This document shows positions 12,073 to 21,745 of a DNA stretch of 21,936 bases, piece by piece. How positions within the stretch are numbered: the first letter of the stretch is position 1; each line of letters begins with the position of its first letter. The notes below the pieces were generated by a model, which was not told where the DNA came from, did no database searches, and saw only the letters and a program-made list of their open reading frames with translations. Source of the DNA: CAYQTL01 sp964420405 (GTDB lineage Bacteria; Acidobacteriota; Thermoanaerobaculia; Thermoanaerobaculales; Sulfomarinibacteraceae); contig CAYQTL010000082.1 in the NCBI GenBank assembly GCA_964420405.1, forward strand, positions 1 to 21,936. The letters run 5' to 3'. A program made the translations under genes and the position numbers.

Positions 12073-15000
12073 TCAGCGCACCTCCAGGGTGGTGCCGGAG
12101 GAGAACGCGGCGAACTCGGGGGCGTACATGGACTGGAGGGTCGCGGGGGCGACCTTGAAGGTGCCGGCCATGCTCGCGCGCTGGCGGTACTTCAGGACGT
12201 ACTCGCCGGCCGGCAGCCAGTCGATGAAGAAGTTGGTGCCCGAGTCGCGCACCTCCTCGTACGCCGTGACGCCGAGGTCCCACCGCCAGCCGGAGGTGAG
12301 CCGCTCGGGCTCGAGGCCGGCGCCGCGGGGGTCGCGGACGTGGACGTACTCGGCGGCGTGCTTCGCCCGGATGGTGAGCTGCACCTCGAGCTGGTCGCCG
12401 ACGGCGATCGCGTCGCCGGGACCGAGCGGCTCGAGCACGTGCTCGTCGCCCCGCCGCTCGCGCCGGAGCACCTCGCGGTGGACCTCGAACAGGTCGCCGC
12501 GGGCCTCCTCGGGCAGCTGCTCGGTCGAGTAGTGCCAGGTGGCGGAGGCGAAGGCGATGCCGTCGGTCTGCTTCGACACCACGGTGGTCGCCGTCTCCGG
12601 CCCGACCTGGGGTCCCGGCACGACCAGCCGCGCCGGCCCGCGGAAGTCGCCGGGCTCGAACTCGAACGTCTCCGCGTAGGGGCCGACGTCGACCGTCACC
12701 GCCTCGGCGATGCCGAGCTGGCCCTCGGCCTCGAGGTAGTGGACCAGCGAGTAGATCACCTCGGCGGTGGCGCGGGTCGACTTCCAGTGGCCGAGCTGCT
12801 TGTCGAGGAACAGCCACTGGACGATCCCGACCCGGCGCGGGTCGTCGGGGTCGAGCTCGGTCAGGACTCGGAGCGCCAGGGCATGGGTCTCGGTGGTGTC
12901 GTTGTACCAGAGCCACGCGCGGTCCTCGGGCGCCCAGTAGGTGCCGAGGTCGCGGTCGGTCTTCGCCGAGTCCATCACCGCGTCCCACACCAGCCCGGCG
13001 TCGTCCGGGCGGTCGGCGCGCTCGAGCACCAGCGCCAGGTAGCCCTTGAGCATCGGCGAGTGGTCGCGCCAGTGGCGGAACGAGTGCTCACGCATCCGCC
13101 TCCGGTCGTCGGCGGTGAACACCCCGCCGGTCCAGTCGTCGTCGGGGAAGTTCGACAGCACCCACTCGAGGTAGGTGACCAGCTCCCAGCAGCAGTCGTG
13201 GCCGATCATCTCGTCGACCACCTCGTCGACGTACCAGCGGTGCAGGTACGCGAACGCCCTCTGGACCATCGGCTTCGGCACCTCGACGCCGAACTCGAGG
13301 GCCTTCGACAGCCCGGCGGCGATGTACATCGTCATGTGGGGGGAGGGCGGCCCACCCGGCCACCACGGGAACCCGCCGGAGGAGGTCTGGGCGTCCTCGA
13401 GCTTTCGCAGCGACGCCGCGCGCACGGCCCGGGCGACGTCCGGGTCGAGCACCTTGAGCAGCTTCTCGGGGTCGGTGTCGCCGCCCCGGGACAGGGCCAG
13501 CCACGGCGTCTCCTCGAGCAGCATCCGCCGGTTGGGGTCGTCGGCCTCCCACTGCTCGTACTGCGTGTCGCGCCTCGCCGCGAGCTTCGCCGCGAGGGCC
13601 GCCACGTCGGGGTAGCGGTCCATCACCGACGCCACGATGCCGGTGGACAGGAACCGGTTCAGCGTCTGCTCGGTGCACTCGTACGGGTACTCGACGAGGT
13701 ACGGCAGCGCCGCCAGCACGCCGGCGAAGAGCTGCGCGTCGACGGTGACCACCAGCCGGTCGTCGATCCGGGTGGGGTCGTCGTCGGCGGCCATGTCGGC
13801 GAACGTCAGCTCCCGGCGGTCGGCGTCCCTGAGCGCCGCGAACTTCGACTGCACCAGGTGCATCCGCCCCGGCAGCACCGGCAGCGGCCGCAGCTCGCCG
13901 TCGGACAGGTCGCCGGCGCGGGCGACCGCCCGGAAGGCGACGACACCGGGACGCGGCGGCACGGCGATCTCGAACCGCACGGTCCGCGAGCGGCCCGGCT
14001 CGACCTCGAACGGCACGCCGGAGGCGCCGCGCAGGTCGAACGCCGCCGACAGGTCGTCACCGGTGTCGGGGTCGACGACCGCCAGCTCGAGGGTGCCCGC
14101 GAGGGTCGTCTCGCCGGCGTTGTCGACGGTGACGGCGAGCTCGGCGCGGTCGCCCTCGCGCAGGAACCGCGGCACCGCCGGGCGGATCATCAGGTCCTTG
14201 ACGGTGGCGACGGTGTCCTCCAGGCTTCCCGCCCGCAGGTCGCGGGTGATCCCGTGGACCCACAGCGACCAGTCGGTCACCGAGTCGGGGGCGGTGACCT
14301 CGAAGGAAACCGTGCCGTCCGGGCGTGTCAGCAGGTGCGGCGCCCACAGCGCGGTCTCGGAGAAGTCGGTCCGCAGCTCGGCCTCGGCCTCGGGCGGCGT
14401 CGGCTCGGGCTCGGGCACCGCCGCCTTGGCGGCCTGTCCGACCTCCTCGGCCGCGTCCATCGCCATGTCGGACTCCGCCACACCCTGCATCCGTGCCGCC
14501 TGGGGCGCGGCCATGGCGCGCATCTCGTGCATCCCCCAGCGGCCGCCGCGACGGCCGGGGCCGCCGATGCCGTAGCCGTCGAGCAGCTTGAGGCTGTCGC
14601 CCGACAGGTACGGCCAGCCCGGCACCTGCGCCAGCCCGCGCCCGTCCTGCCACAGCTGCTGCGCGCGGCCGAGGGTGAGGCGGGGCCGCTGGAGGGAGGA
14701 GCGGTCCGGGTACAGCCCGAGGGGGTCGGGCGGCGCGTGCGGCGCGAACAGGTCGAGCGAGCGGTCGTACATGTAGGCCAGCAGCTCGGCGGCGCCGGCC
14801 TCCACCGGCTCGCCGTCGGCCGAGCGCACGGTGACGGTGAAGCTCTCGGTGGTGCCGGGCCGCATCCGGTCGCGGAAGGTGGCGAACGCCAGGTCGAGCC
14901 GGCGGTCGTCCCACGGCACCGACACCGTCGCGGTCTGGACCACCTCCTGGTGGTCCCGCACGAGGGTGAGCACCGCGCCGAAGCCGCCGCGCAGGCGGTC

Positions 15001-18000
15001 GGTGACCGGGATCTCCACCACCGGGTCATCGACGCCGGCGCGCAGCAGCCGCCGCTCGAACCGGCGGCCGTCGCGGTACAGCTCGAGCACCATCTGCTGG
15101 TCGGCGAAGCCCGAGTGCACCAGCAGCCGGGCGGTGCCGCCCACGGGAACGGTCGAGGACGCGGCGCGGAGCACGCCGGGAAGCGCCAGCTCGACGGCGT
15201 CGCCGGCGGCCACCACGAGCTGCTCGACGGCGGTGGCGGTGGCGCCGAACGGGTCCTCGGTCTCCACCTCGAGCCGGTAGGCGCCGGGCTCGAGCGCCGG
15301 CAGCGGCGCCTCGGTGCGGCCGTCGTCGCCGTGCTCGAGGCGTCCGCCCGCGATCCGGCGGCCCTCCGGCCACAGCGAGAGGACTCGGGCCGGATGGTAT
15401 CCCGGGTCGAAACGAGGACGCGTCCGGTCGCCGTCGGTGCGGTGCCGGTCATCCTCGGGCACCGGCAGCGGCTGCGAGGCCGGCGGCAGGGTCTCGCCGG
15501 GCTGCTCGAGGCGCACCAGGCGCCAGCGGGACTCTCCGGGCCGCGGGTTGCCGTCGAGGTCGGTGCGGCGGACCGGCAGCGGGGTCGGGTCGCCCGCGGG
15601 GAGGAAACCGGCCGGCTGGGAGATGCCGAGCTCGACCGCCACGAAGCCGACCCGGACCGTGCGGTCGGCGGACCGGGTCTCGCCGGCCGCGTTGGTCACC
15701 TCCACGGCGAGGCGGAACCGGTAGCTGACGCCGTCGCCGGCGGCGCGCTCGTCGGCCTCGGGGGTGAAGCGGACCGTGAACCGGCCGTCGGCGTCGAGCG
15801 CCGCCTCGCCCCCGGCCACGATCACCGGCCGGGTCGCGGGCATCGGCCGCCACCAGCCCCACCAGGGCGGCAGGACCGGCTCGCGGGTCACGTACCAGTC
15901 GACCGCGCCGTCGGTCACCGGCAGGCCGAAGTAGTAGCGGGCCTCGCCTGTGAGCGCCGCCGCCCGGTTGAGCCGCAGGTCGCCCTCGGGCGCCTCGAGC
16001 GACACCTCGAAGGTCGGGCGCTTGTACTCCTCGACCCGGATCGCGGTGGCGCCGCCGGCGGACGACGCGAGCCGCCACTGGCCGAGCAGCCGGCCGCGGG
16101 GGATGTCGAAGGAGGCGGTGGCGGAGCCGAAGTCGTTGGTCGTGACCTGGGCCTCGGCGACCGGCTCGCCGTTGGCGTCGCGCAGGGACAGCGTGAGCTC
16201 GCGGCCCGGGTCGACCTCCCACGAGACCTCCTCGCCGCCGCCCGAGTAGGCGACCGCCTTGACGTGGACCGTCTGGCCGGGCCGGTAGACCGTGCGGTCG
16301 GTGAACAGGAATGCCGACGAGGTCGTGCCGCGCTCGGAGCGGCGCTGGGGGTACAGCCCCGACGGGTCGACGGCGATCTGGCCGTTCCAGCGCGCGAGCA
16401 CCAGGTGCGAGCCGCCGCGGCGGCCGTCGGGGTAGTCCAGGCGCACCCGGCCGTCGCCTTCGGTGCGGACCTCCCGCACGGCGCGGTGGCCCGAGCGCCA
16501 GTCGAGCCGCCACAGGACGACCTCGGCGCCGGCGAGGGGCTCGCCGGTGACCCCCGAGCGCACCGTCACCTCCCAGGCGTCGTCCAGGTCCCGCCGCAGC
16601 AGCACCGGCTCGCCGATGACCACGTGCAGCGCGTGCATCTGGTTGGCGTCGACGTCGAAGTCCCGCCGGGCGGAGGACACCACCACCCAGGTCCCTGGCC
16701 GGCTCATCGGCGGCACCACGTCGGTGGCGTGGTCGCGGTAGTCGGGGGTCGGCGGCAGGTCGGCCGACCAGGTCGCGTCGGCCTCCCGGCCGCGGACCCA
16801 GCCGGGGATCTCCTGCCAGCTCGGCAGGATGTTCCGGTCGTCGGCGGAGGCGAGCAGCTTCTCGAGATCGTACCGGTAGGCGCGGAAGAACAGCCGCTCG
16901 AGGTTGCGGTGGGTGACCCGGATCGAGCGCTGGCCGGCGCTGTCCGACGCCATCGCCTCGACCGCGTAGGCCGGCGCCTCGATCGACTCCACCACGTGGC
17001 GGCAGCGGTTGCCGCCGACGGTACCGGGGTGGCGCTCGAGGCCCGCGAGGGCGATGCCGCGCGCCCGGACGAGGGCGTCGGGGGCGTCCTCGGCGCGGAC
17101 CAGCTGCGCCAGCTCGGCCTGTCCGGCGGCCCACCACTCCAGGGAGCGGTCGAACACCTCGAGACGGGCGGCGAGCCCGGAGCGGATCCGCTCGCGGTCG
17201 GCCTCGACGGTGAGCTGGGGGCTGATGCGGCGGATCCGCTCGAGGAACGCCTCGAGAGCGGCCTCGGGCCGGTCGGCTGCGGCGTGCCAGCGCTCCAGGT
17301 CGCCGGTCAAAAACGCGATCTTGACGAGCGGGTGGACCCGCGGCTGGGCGAGGTCGGGGGCGTCGCCCGGAGCGCCGTCGAGCAGCCGCCCGAGGTCGAG
17401 CCGGAACACCTCGGCCGCCTGCTCCGGCCGCCACAGGGAGCTGTCGGCGAGCAGCTCGACCCACATGTAGGTGACCGCGTCACGCAGCGTGCCGCGGATC
17501 CGGGGCGGGTAGCCATTCTGGTCGATGTAGCGGGCGAGCCCGCCGATCGGCTCGGCGCCCCACTCCCCGCGGTCGTCCCACACGCGGGCGAAGGCGCGAT
17601 GGGCCGCGGCGGCGATCTGCTCGAGGGTCCACTTCTCCAGGTCGACCTCGTCGTCGGAGACGACCCGCTCGCGCTGCTGGACCTCCCACCGGTACATGCG
17701 GGCGTAGGTCACGAGGGCGTGGGCCTGGTACAGGTCCAGGACCGCGCGGGACGTCGGGTCGTCGGGCCACTCGGCCTCGGCGAGGAACCGCACGGCCTTC
17801 TCGTAGCCGTGCAGCGCGAGCTTCAGCTTGGTCGCCTCGACCAGCGCGCGGGTCTGCTCGCCGGGGTCGCCCGCGGCGCGGGCCTGCGCGAGGATCCCTT
17901 CGACCGCGTCGAGCGCGGCCTGCATCTTCTGCTCGGAGACCAGCCGGTCGACCTCCTTCCACGTCACGGGGGCGTCCTCCTTGCCCGGCGGCGCCATCCC

Positions 18001-18093
18001 TCCGGCGAGGGGCACGATCGCGGCCGCCACGACCACGGCGAGCGCGAGATGGTACGGCACGGATCGGCGACGACGAGTGTGTGGTTCCCGCAT
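12073..18093 (-). CDS. Alpha-2-macroglobulin family protein with intact thioester
   Basis: ATG 18093 gives 2006 residues with an Arg-rich n-region and hydrophobic core (LALAVVVAAAIVPLAG), so it is secreted to the periplasm or surface; no lipobox is seen. Regions: an alpha-helical N-terminal part (about 45-450, WKEVDRLVSEQKMQAALDAV opening, as in Bacteroidetes-type A2Ms); MG2-like domain near 590-690 (FLFTDRTVYRPGQTVHVKAV); a bait-region-domain-like part near 1070 (FRDRMRPGTTESFTVTV); a Met/Ala/Pro/Glu-rich linker (about 1195-1245) that may be the bait; the A2M domain from about 1247 (DFSETALWAPHLLTRPDG); thioester motif C1473-T-E-Q1476 in YPYECTEQTLNRFLS; an alpha-alpha toroid; and a C-terminal receptor-like domain (FFIDWLPAGEYVLKYRQRA). 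A2Ms trap attacking proteases covalently after bait cleavage. It follows fadJ by 62 bp on the same strand. Unlike E. coli YfhM there is no penicillin-binding protein neighbour. Confidence 0.93.
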   Translation of the reverse strand: MREPHTRRRRSVPYHLALAVVVAAAIVPLAGGMAPPGKEDAPVTWKEVDRLVSEQKMQAALDAVEGILAQARAAGDPGEQTRALVEATKLKLALHGYEKAVRFLAEAEWPDDPTSRAVLDLYQAHALVTYARMYRWEVQQRERVVSDDEVDLEKWTLEQIAAAAHRAFARVWDDRGEWGAEPIGGLARYIDQNGYPPRIRGTLRDAVTYMWVELLADSSLWRPEQAAEVFRLDLGRLLDGAPGDAPDLAQPRVHPLVKIAFLTGDLERWHAAADRPEAALEAFLERIRRISPQLTVEADRERIRSGLAARLEVFDRSLEWWAAGQAELAQLVRAEDAPDALVRARGIALAGLERHPGTVGGNRCRHVVESIEAPAYAVEAMASDSAGQRSIRVTHRNLERLFFRAYRYDLEKLLASADDRNILPSWQEIPGWVRGREADATWSADLPPTPDYRDHATDVVPPMSRPGTWVVVSSARRDFDVDANQMHALHVVIGEPVLLRRDLDDAWEVTVRSGVTGEPLAGAEVVLWRLDWRSGHRAVREVRTEGDGRVRLDYPDGRRGGSHLVLARWNGQIAVDPSGLYPQRRSERGTTSSAFLFTDRTVYRPGQTVHVKAVAYSGGGEEVSWEVDPGRELTLSLRDANGEPVAEAQVTTNDFGSATASFDIPRGRLLGQWRLASSAGGATAIRVEEYKRPTFEVSLEAPEGDLRLNRAAALTGEARYYFGLPVTDGAVDWYVTREPVLPPWWGWWRPMPATRPVIVAGGEAALDADGRFTVRFTPEADERAAGDGVSYRFRLAVEVTNAAGETRSADRTVRVGFVAVELGISQPAGFLPAGDPTPLPVRRTDLDGNPRPGESRWRLVRLEQPGETLPPASQPLPVPEDDRHRTDGDRTRPRFDPGYHPARVLSLWPEGRRIAGGRLEHGDDGRTEAPLPALEPGAYRLEVETEDPFGATATAVEQLVVAAGDAVELALPGVLRAASSTVPVGGTARLLVHSGFADQQMVLELYRDGRRFERRLLRAGVDDPVVEIPVTDRLRGGFGAVLTLVRDHQEVVQTATVSVPWDDRRLDLAFATFRDRMRPGTTESFTVTVRSADGEPVEAGAAELLAYMYDRSLDLFAPHAPPDPLGLYPDRSSLQRPRLTLGRAQQLWQDGRGLAQVPGWPYLSGDSLKLLDGYGIGGPGRRGGRWGMHEMRAMAAPQAARMQGVAESDMAMDAAEEVGQAAKAAVPEPEPTPPEAEAELRTDFSETALWAPHLLTRPDGTVSFEVTAPDSVTDWSLWVHGITRDLRAGSLEDTVATVKDLMIRPAVPRFLREGDRAELAVTVDNAGETTLAGTLELAVVDPDTGDDLSAAFDLRGASGVPFEVEPGRSRTVRFEIAVPPRPGVVAFRAVARAGDLSDGELRPLPVLPGRMHLVQSKFAALRDADRRELTFADMAADDDPTRIDDRLVVTVDAQLFAGVLAALPYLVEYPYECTEQTLNRFLSTGIVASVMDRYPDVAALAAKLAARRDTQYEQWEADDPNRRMLLEETPWLALSRGGDTDPEKLLKVLDPDVARAVRAASLRKLEDAQTSSGGFPWWPGGPPSPHMTMYIAAGLSKALEFGVEVPKPMVQRAFAYLHRWYVDEVVDEMIGHDCCWELVTYLEWVLSNFPDDDWTGGVFTADDRRRMREHSFRHWRDHSPMLKGYLALVLERADRPDDAGLVWDAVMDSAKTDRDLGTYWAPEDRAWLWYNDTTETHALALRVLTELDPDDPRRVGIVQWLFLDKQLGHWKSTRATAEVIYSLVHYLEAEGQLGIAEAVTVDVGPYAETFEFEPGDFRGPARLVVPGPQVGPETATTVVSKQTDGIAFASATWHYSTEQLPEEARGDLFEVHREVLRRERRGDEHVLEPLGPGDAIAVGDQLEVQLTIRAKHAAEYVHVRDPRGAGLEPERLTSGWRWDLGVTAYEEVRDSGTNFFIDWLPAGEYVLKYRQRASMAGTFKVAPATLQSMYAPEFAAFSSGTTLEVR

Positions 18094-18155
18094 GGCACCA
18101 AGTTTAGACACGAGCGACGACGGTTCCGTTCCCGCGTCACGATCCGGCCGCGGTC

Positions 18156-20270
18156 TCACGCCAGGTAGAAGCGTGCCCCGCGCGTCGCCATCTCGACCAG
18201 CGTCGGACATGGCTCGAACCTCCGGCCGTGGCGTTCGGCGAGAGCGTTCAGGCGGTCGACGACGGCCTGTGGCGTCTCGCTATCCACCCAGTGGAACGGG
18301 CCTCCCCGGAACGGCGGGAAGCCGAGCCCGAGCACCGCCCCGAGGTCGCCGTCCTCGGCCGAGCGCAGCACGCCTTCCTCGAGGCAGCGCACCGCCTCGT
18401 TGGTCATCATCAGCGCCAGACGCTGCTGGATCTCGTCCGGCGGGACATCCCGGCGGGGCGCCCCCCCGAGCAGGGTGTACACCTCGCCGTTCGGGGTCTT
18501 CCTGCCCTTCCCCGAGGGGTAGCTGTAGAAGCCCTTCCGGTTCTTGCGGCCGTGGTATCCCGCCTCGTACATCCGCGGCAGCGCCCCCGACGCCTCCATG
18601 CCGCGCCCGGCGAACGCCCGCCCGAGGTCGGTCGCCACGTGCGCACCGACGTCGATCCCGACCTCGTCGATCAGCGCCACCGGACCGACCGGGAAGCCGA
18701 AGTCCTTCATGGCGCGGTCGACGTGCTCGATCCGGGCACCCTCCTCGAGCAGGGTCACCGCCTCGTTGAGGAACCCGGCGAGGATCCGGGTGGTGTAGAA
18801 CCCCGGTCCGTCGGCGACCACGATGCAGGTCTTGCCCTGGGCGCGGCCGACGGCGTGGGCGGTGGCGACGGCGTCCGGTGAGGTCGCCTCCGTCACCACG
18901 ATCTCGAGCAGCGGCATCTTCGGCACGGGCGAGAAGTAGTGCATCCCGAGCACGCGCTCGGGGTGCCGGGCCCCCGACGCGATCGAGGCGATCGACAGCG
19001 CCGAGGTGTTGGAGGCGACGACCGCGCCGGACGCCACCCGCTCCTCGACCTCGGCCAGGACGCGACGCTTCAGCTCGAGATCCTCGAACACGGCCTCGAT
19101 CACGAGGTCTGCGCCGGCGAGCGCGTCGACGTCGGTCGTCAGCTGGAGGGCTGAGAAGCGGCGGTCTGCCTCGGCCGAGGAGATCGCCTCGGAGCGCACC
19201 TGCTTCCTCAGCCCGTCGCGGATCTGGTCGGCCGCCGACGCCAGCACCTCGGGCTTCAGGTCCCGCACCACCACCGGGCAGCGTCCGATCGACACCGACG
19301 CGACGCCCGCGCCCATGAAGCCTCCGCCGAGCACCGCGAGGCGTCGCACCTCGGCCGGCTCACCCTCGGCCCACGGCTTCTTGGCGCGGTTCATGGCGTG
19401 GAACAGCCACACCAGGCTGCGGCTGACCGGCGTCACCCCGAGCTCGCCGAAGTACCTCGACTCCCGCTCGAGCCCCGCCACCCGGCCCTTCGCGAGGCCG
19501 GTCCCGACGCAGTCCAGGATCGCGTACGGCGCCGGGTAGTTGCCCCGGGTCTGCCGATCGACCTGCTGGCGGGCCTTCTTCAGAATCAGCGACCGCACCG
19601 GACCGAGTCGCGCCAGCCGGTCGAGCGGCTCGAGTCTCCTCTCCGGCCGCTTCAGGCGGCCGTCGGCCAGCGCGAGCGCCGCCCGGCAGGCGGTCTCGGC
19701 GATCCCGCCGGGGGTCGTGACCGCGTCCACCAGGCCGATGCGCTTCGCCCGGCGCGCACGCACGCGCCTGCCGGTCAGCAGCAGCGGCAACGCCCTCGTC
19801 AGACCGACCCGCTCGACCACCCGCTGGGTGCCGCCGCCGGCCGGCAGCAGCCCGAGCTGGACCTCGGCCTGGGACATCACGGTCGACGGGTGGTCCGACG
19901 CCAGGATGTAGTGGCAGGCGAGCGCCACCTCGAGCCCGCCGCCGAGGGCCGCGCCGTGGACCGCCGCGACGACCGGTTTCGAGCCGGTGTACACCCGCTC
20001 CAGCAGCGGGTTGCCCCGGAACGACATGGCCGAGATCTCCTCCGCGGTCAGGCCCTCGATCACCTCCAGGTCGGCGCCGGCCACGAACGTGTCCGGCTTG
20101 GCGGAGGCCAGCACGACCGCCCGCACGCCGTCGTCGTCGAGCAGCGGCACCAGCTTCTCCTCGACCTCGTCGAGGAACGCCGGCGAGATGGTGTTGACCT
20201 TCTTGTCGGGGTGGTCGAGCCACACCACGGCGACGCCGTCGTCACGCCGTTCGATCCGGATCATGCCCAT
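18156..20270 (-). CDS. fadJ: FadJ/FadB-like multifunctional beta-oxidation alpha subunit
   Basis: The 704-residue protein combines an enoyl-CoA hydratase/isomerase domain (1-190) and a 3-hydroxyacyl-CoA dehydrogenase (310-700). Hydratase features: FVAGADL oxyanion loop at 62-68, and the two catalytic glutamates E114 (GGGLEVALA) and E136 (SQAEVQLGLLPAGGGTQR). Dehydrogenase features: GGGFMG nucleotide loop at 315-320, VIEAVFEDL, ASNTSALSI, catalytic H444 in MHYFSPVPKMPLLEIV with E456, and NEAVRCLEEG near the end. Length matches E. coli FadJ (714). ATG 20270 is chosen because GGAGGAGGG lies just before it; ATG 20264 is an in-frame alternative. The gene starts 16 bp after the thiolase stop, so the two form an operon and probably a complex that performs the hydratase, dehydrogenase and thiolase steps. 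Confidence 0.96.
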   Translation of the reverse strand: MGMIRIERRDDGVAVVWLDHPDKKVNTISPAFLDEVEEKLVPLLDDDGVRAVVLASAKPDTFVAGADLEVIEGLTAEEISAMSFRGNPLLERVYTGSKPVVAAVHGAALGGGLEVALACHYILASDHPSTVMSQAEVQLGLLPAGGGTQRVVERVGLTRALPLLLTGRRVRARRAKRIGLVDAVTTPGGIAETACRAALALADGRLKRPERRLEPLDRLARLGPVRSLILKKARQQVDRQTRGNYPAPYAILDCVGTGLAKGRVAGLERESRYFGELGVTPVSRSLVWLFHAMNRAKKPWAEGEPAEVRRLAVLGGGFMGAGVASVSIGRCPVVVRDLKPEVLASAADQIRDGLRKQVRSEAISSAEADRRFSALQLTTDVDALAGADLVIEAVFEDLELKRRVLAEVEERVASGAVVASNTSALSIASIASGARHPERVLGMHYFSPVPKMPLLEIVVTEATSPDAVATAHAVGRAQGKTCIVVADGPGFYTTRILAGFLNEAVTLLEEGARIEHVDRAMKDFGFPVGPVALIDEVGIDVGAHVATDLGRAFAGRGMEASGALPRMYEAGYHGRKNRKGFYSYPSGKGRKTPNGEVYTLLGGAPRRDVPPDEIQQRLALMMTNEAVRCLEEGVLRSAEDGDLGAVLGLGFPPFRGGPFHWVDSETPQAVVDRLNALAERHGRRFEPCPTLVEMATRGARFYLA

Positions 20271-20286
20271 CTCCGCCCTCCTCCCG

Positions 20287-21576
20287 TCACGGCCGCTCCA
20301 GCACCAGCCCGATGCCGAGAGCGCCGGCCGCACACGCCGCGATCACGCCGTACCGCGCCTGCTCGTGCCGCATCCGGTGGGCGCAGGTGGTCACCAGGCG
20401 CGCGCCGGTCGCCCCGAACGGGTGCCCCACCGACAGTGAGCCACCCCACGCGTTGAGCCGCGCGCGGTCGACCGCACCGACCGGCTCCCCGCGCCCGAGC
20501 CGCTCACGGCACCACACCGGGTCCTCCAGCAGCCGGAGCACCGCCAGCACCTGCGCCGCGAACGCCTCGTGCAGCTCGACGACCTCCACCTCCGGCAGCT
20601 CCAGCCCGGCGTCGGCCAGGGCCCGCGGAAGCGTCAACGCGGGTCCGAGCAGCAGCTCCTCGAGCGGATCCAGCGCGGCGGTCGACACCGACCGCAGGGC
20701 CGCGATCGGCTCGAGCCCGAGCCGATCGGCGGCCTCCTCGGAGGCGAGCAGCACCGCGCCGGCGCCATCGGTGAGGTACGAGCTGTTGGCCGCCGTGAGC
20801 GTGCCGAACCGCCGGTCGAAGGCGGGCTTGAGCGACGCCAGCGTGTCGGGGGTTCCGACCCGGATGCCGTTGTCCTCGGCCAGTGGCGCCTGCCGTCCCG
20901 GCAGGAACGCCGGCGTGATCTGGCGGGTGAGCAGCCCGTCGTCGGTCGCCTGCCGTGCGCGCCGGTGCGACTCGACGGCGTAGGCGTCCTGGGCCTGCCG
21001 CGAGATGCCGAGCCGCTTCGCGATCCGCTCGCCGTTCTCGCCCATCACCTCGCCGGTCGAGAACTCGGCGATCGCCACCGGCTCCGGCGCCAGGTCGGAC
21101 GGCCGGAGACCCTTCAGGAGCTTGAGGTATGCGCCCGCTCCCTTCGCCCGCTGCGCCAGCATCAGCCGCCTGCGGACAGAGCGCCGGAACCGGATCGGGG
21201 CGTCGGACAGGGTCTCGGCCCCGGCCGCGATCGCCACGTCGGCCGCGCCGCTCCCGATGGCACGGGCGCAGTCGACGAACGCCTGCAGCGACGACACACA
21301 GGCCATGGTGACCGTCCACGCCGGGACCGAGCGCGGCAGGTGGGTGCCGAGCACCACCTCGCGGCCGAGGTTCGAGGTGCGCGGATCCGCCAGCACCGTG
21401 CCCATCACCAGCAGGTCCACCGCCTCCGGGTCGACCCGGGTGGCGTGCAGCAGCCCGGACACCGCCATCCGGCCGAGGTCGTACGTCGTCAGCTCGGTGA
21501 AGTCGGTCAGGGAGCGGCAGAACGGCGTCCTGCGCCCGTCGACGACCACCACGCGCCGGCCGGAGTGTCGGACCAT
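20287..21576 (-). CDS. fadI: FadI-like acetyl-CoA acyltransferase (thiolase)
   Basis: The 429-residue protein begins MVRHSGRRVVVVDGRRTPF, the usual thiolase N terminus. Catalytic elements are present: nucleophile C93 in TMACVSSLQAF, H336 in ELHEAFAAQ (HEAF is typical of FadI), H385 in WGGSLSVGHPFGATGAR and C415 in AACAAGALG, where FadI proteins have CAAGG. ATG 21576 is preceded by GGGGGGAG; the longer frame to 21843 is low-complexity and unsupported. It heads the cluster with fadJ. The enzyme cleaves 3-ketoacyl-CoA with CoA to give acetyl-CoA and a shortened acyl-CoA. The gene name follows the HEAF and CAAG motifs and the fadIJ order; a FadA or SCP2-type assignment is less likely. Confidence 0.95.
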   Translation of the reverse strand: MVRHSGRRVVVVDGRRTPFCRSLTDFTELTTYDLGRMAVSGLLHATRVDPEAVDLLVMGTVLADPRTSNLGREVVLGTHLPRSVPAWTVTMACVSSLQAFVDCARAIGSGAADVAIAAGAETLSDAPIRFRRSVRRRLMLAQRAKGAGAYLKLLKGLRPSDLAPEPVAIAEFSTGEVMGENGERIAKRLGISRQAQDAYAVESHRRARQATDDGLLTRQITPAFLPGRQAPLAEDNGIRVGTPDTLASLKPAFDRRFGTLTAANSSYLTDGAGAVLLASEEAADRLGLEPIAALRSVSTAALDPLEELLLGPALTLPRALADAGLELPEVEVVELHEAFAAQVLAVLRLLEDPVWCRERLGRGEPVGAVDRARLNAWGGSLSVGHPFGATGARLVTTCAHRMRHEQARYGVIAACAAGALGIGLVLERP

Positions 21577-21637
21577 CGGACTCCCCCCTTTCGCCACGCT
21601 GCGGCAGACTCCATTGAACCACAGCGGAGCGGCTCCT

Positions 21638-21658
21638 GAGCGGACCCCCGGTCCGCTC
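21638..21658 (-). promoter_or_regulatory. 9-bp perfect inverted repeat upstream of fadI, operator candidate
   Basis: GAGCGGACC (21638-21646) and GGTCCGCTC (21650-21658) flank CCC. It lies 62 bp before the fadI start codon with no T-run, so an operator or leader hairpin is more likely than a terminator. TetR-type regulators of fatty-acid genes bind inverted repeats of similar size, but no specific consensus is recognised. Confidence 0.45.
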
Positions 21659-21660
21659 CG

Positions 21661-21690
21661 ATCCCGATCCCGATCCCGTTCCCGATCCCG
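21661..21690. repeat. Hexamer tandem repeat (ATCCCG)
   Basis: Five 6-bp units in a row: ATCCCG three times, one TTCCCG variant, then ATCCCG again. It is a slippage-prone tract next to the fadI upstream inverted repeat. Confidence 0.8.
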
Positions 21691-21728
21691 GTGCGTGGCG
21701 ACGCCGTCAGCGTCAGCGTCCAGCGTCT

Positions 21729-21745
21729 CGCGGATCCGATCCGCG
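21729..21745. repeat. 8+1+8 palindrome, echoed near the window end
   Basis: CGCGGATC and GATCCGCG flank a single C. The 16 bases TCGCGGATCCGATCCG (21728-21743) recur at 21902-21917 with one change. It could be a duplicated binding site or intergenic repeat. Confidence 0.55.

Noticed and set aside
11441..12988. A single 515-codon minus-strand frame joining the DUF2442 region to part of the A2M gene
   Set aside because: Its upstream part is an out-of-frame shadow of A2M; only the last portions match DUF4160 and DUF2442.
12340..18168. A 1942-codon open frame on the plus strand, antisense to the alpha-2-macroglobulin gene
   Set aside because: Its translation is low-complexity Arg/Gly/Val/His-rich with no domain, typical of the antisense shadow of a high-GC gene. 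The minus-strand frame has clear domains and a thioester.
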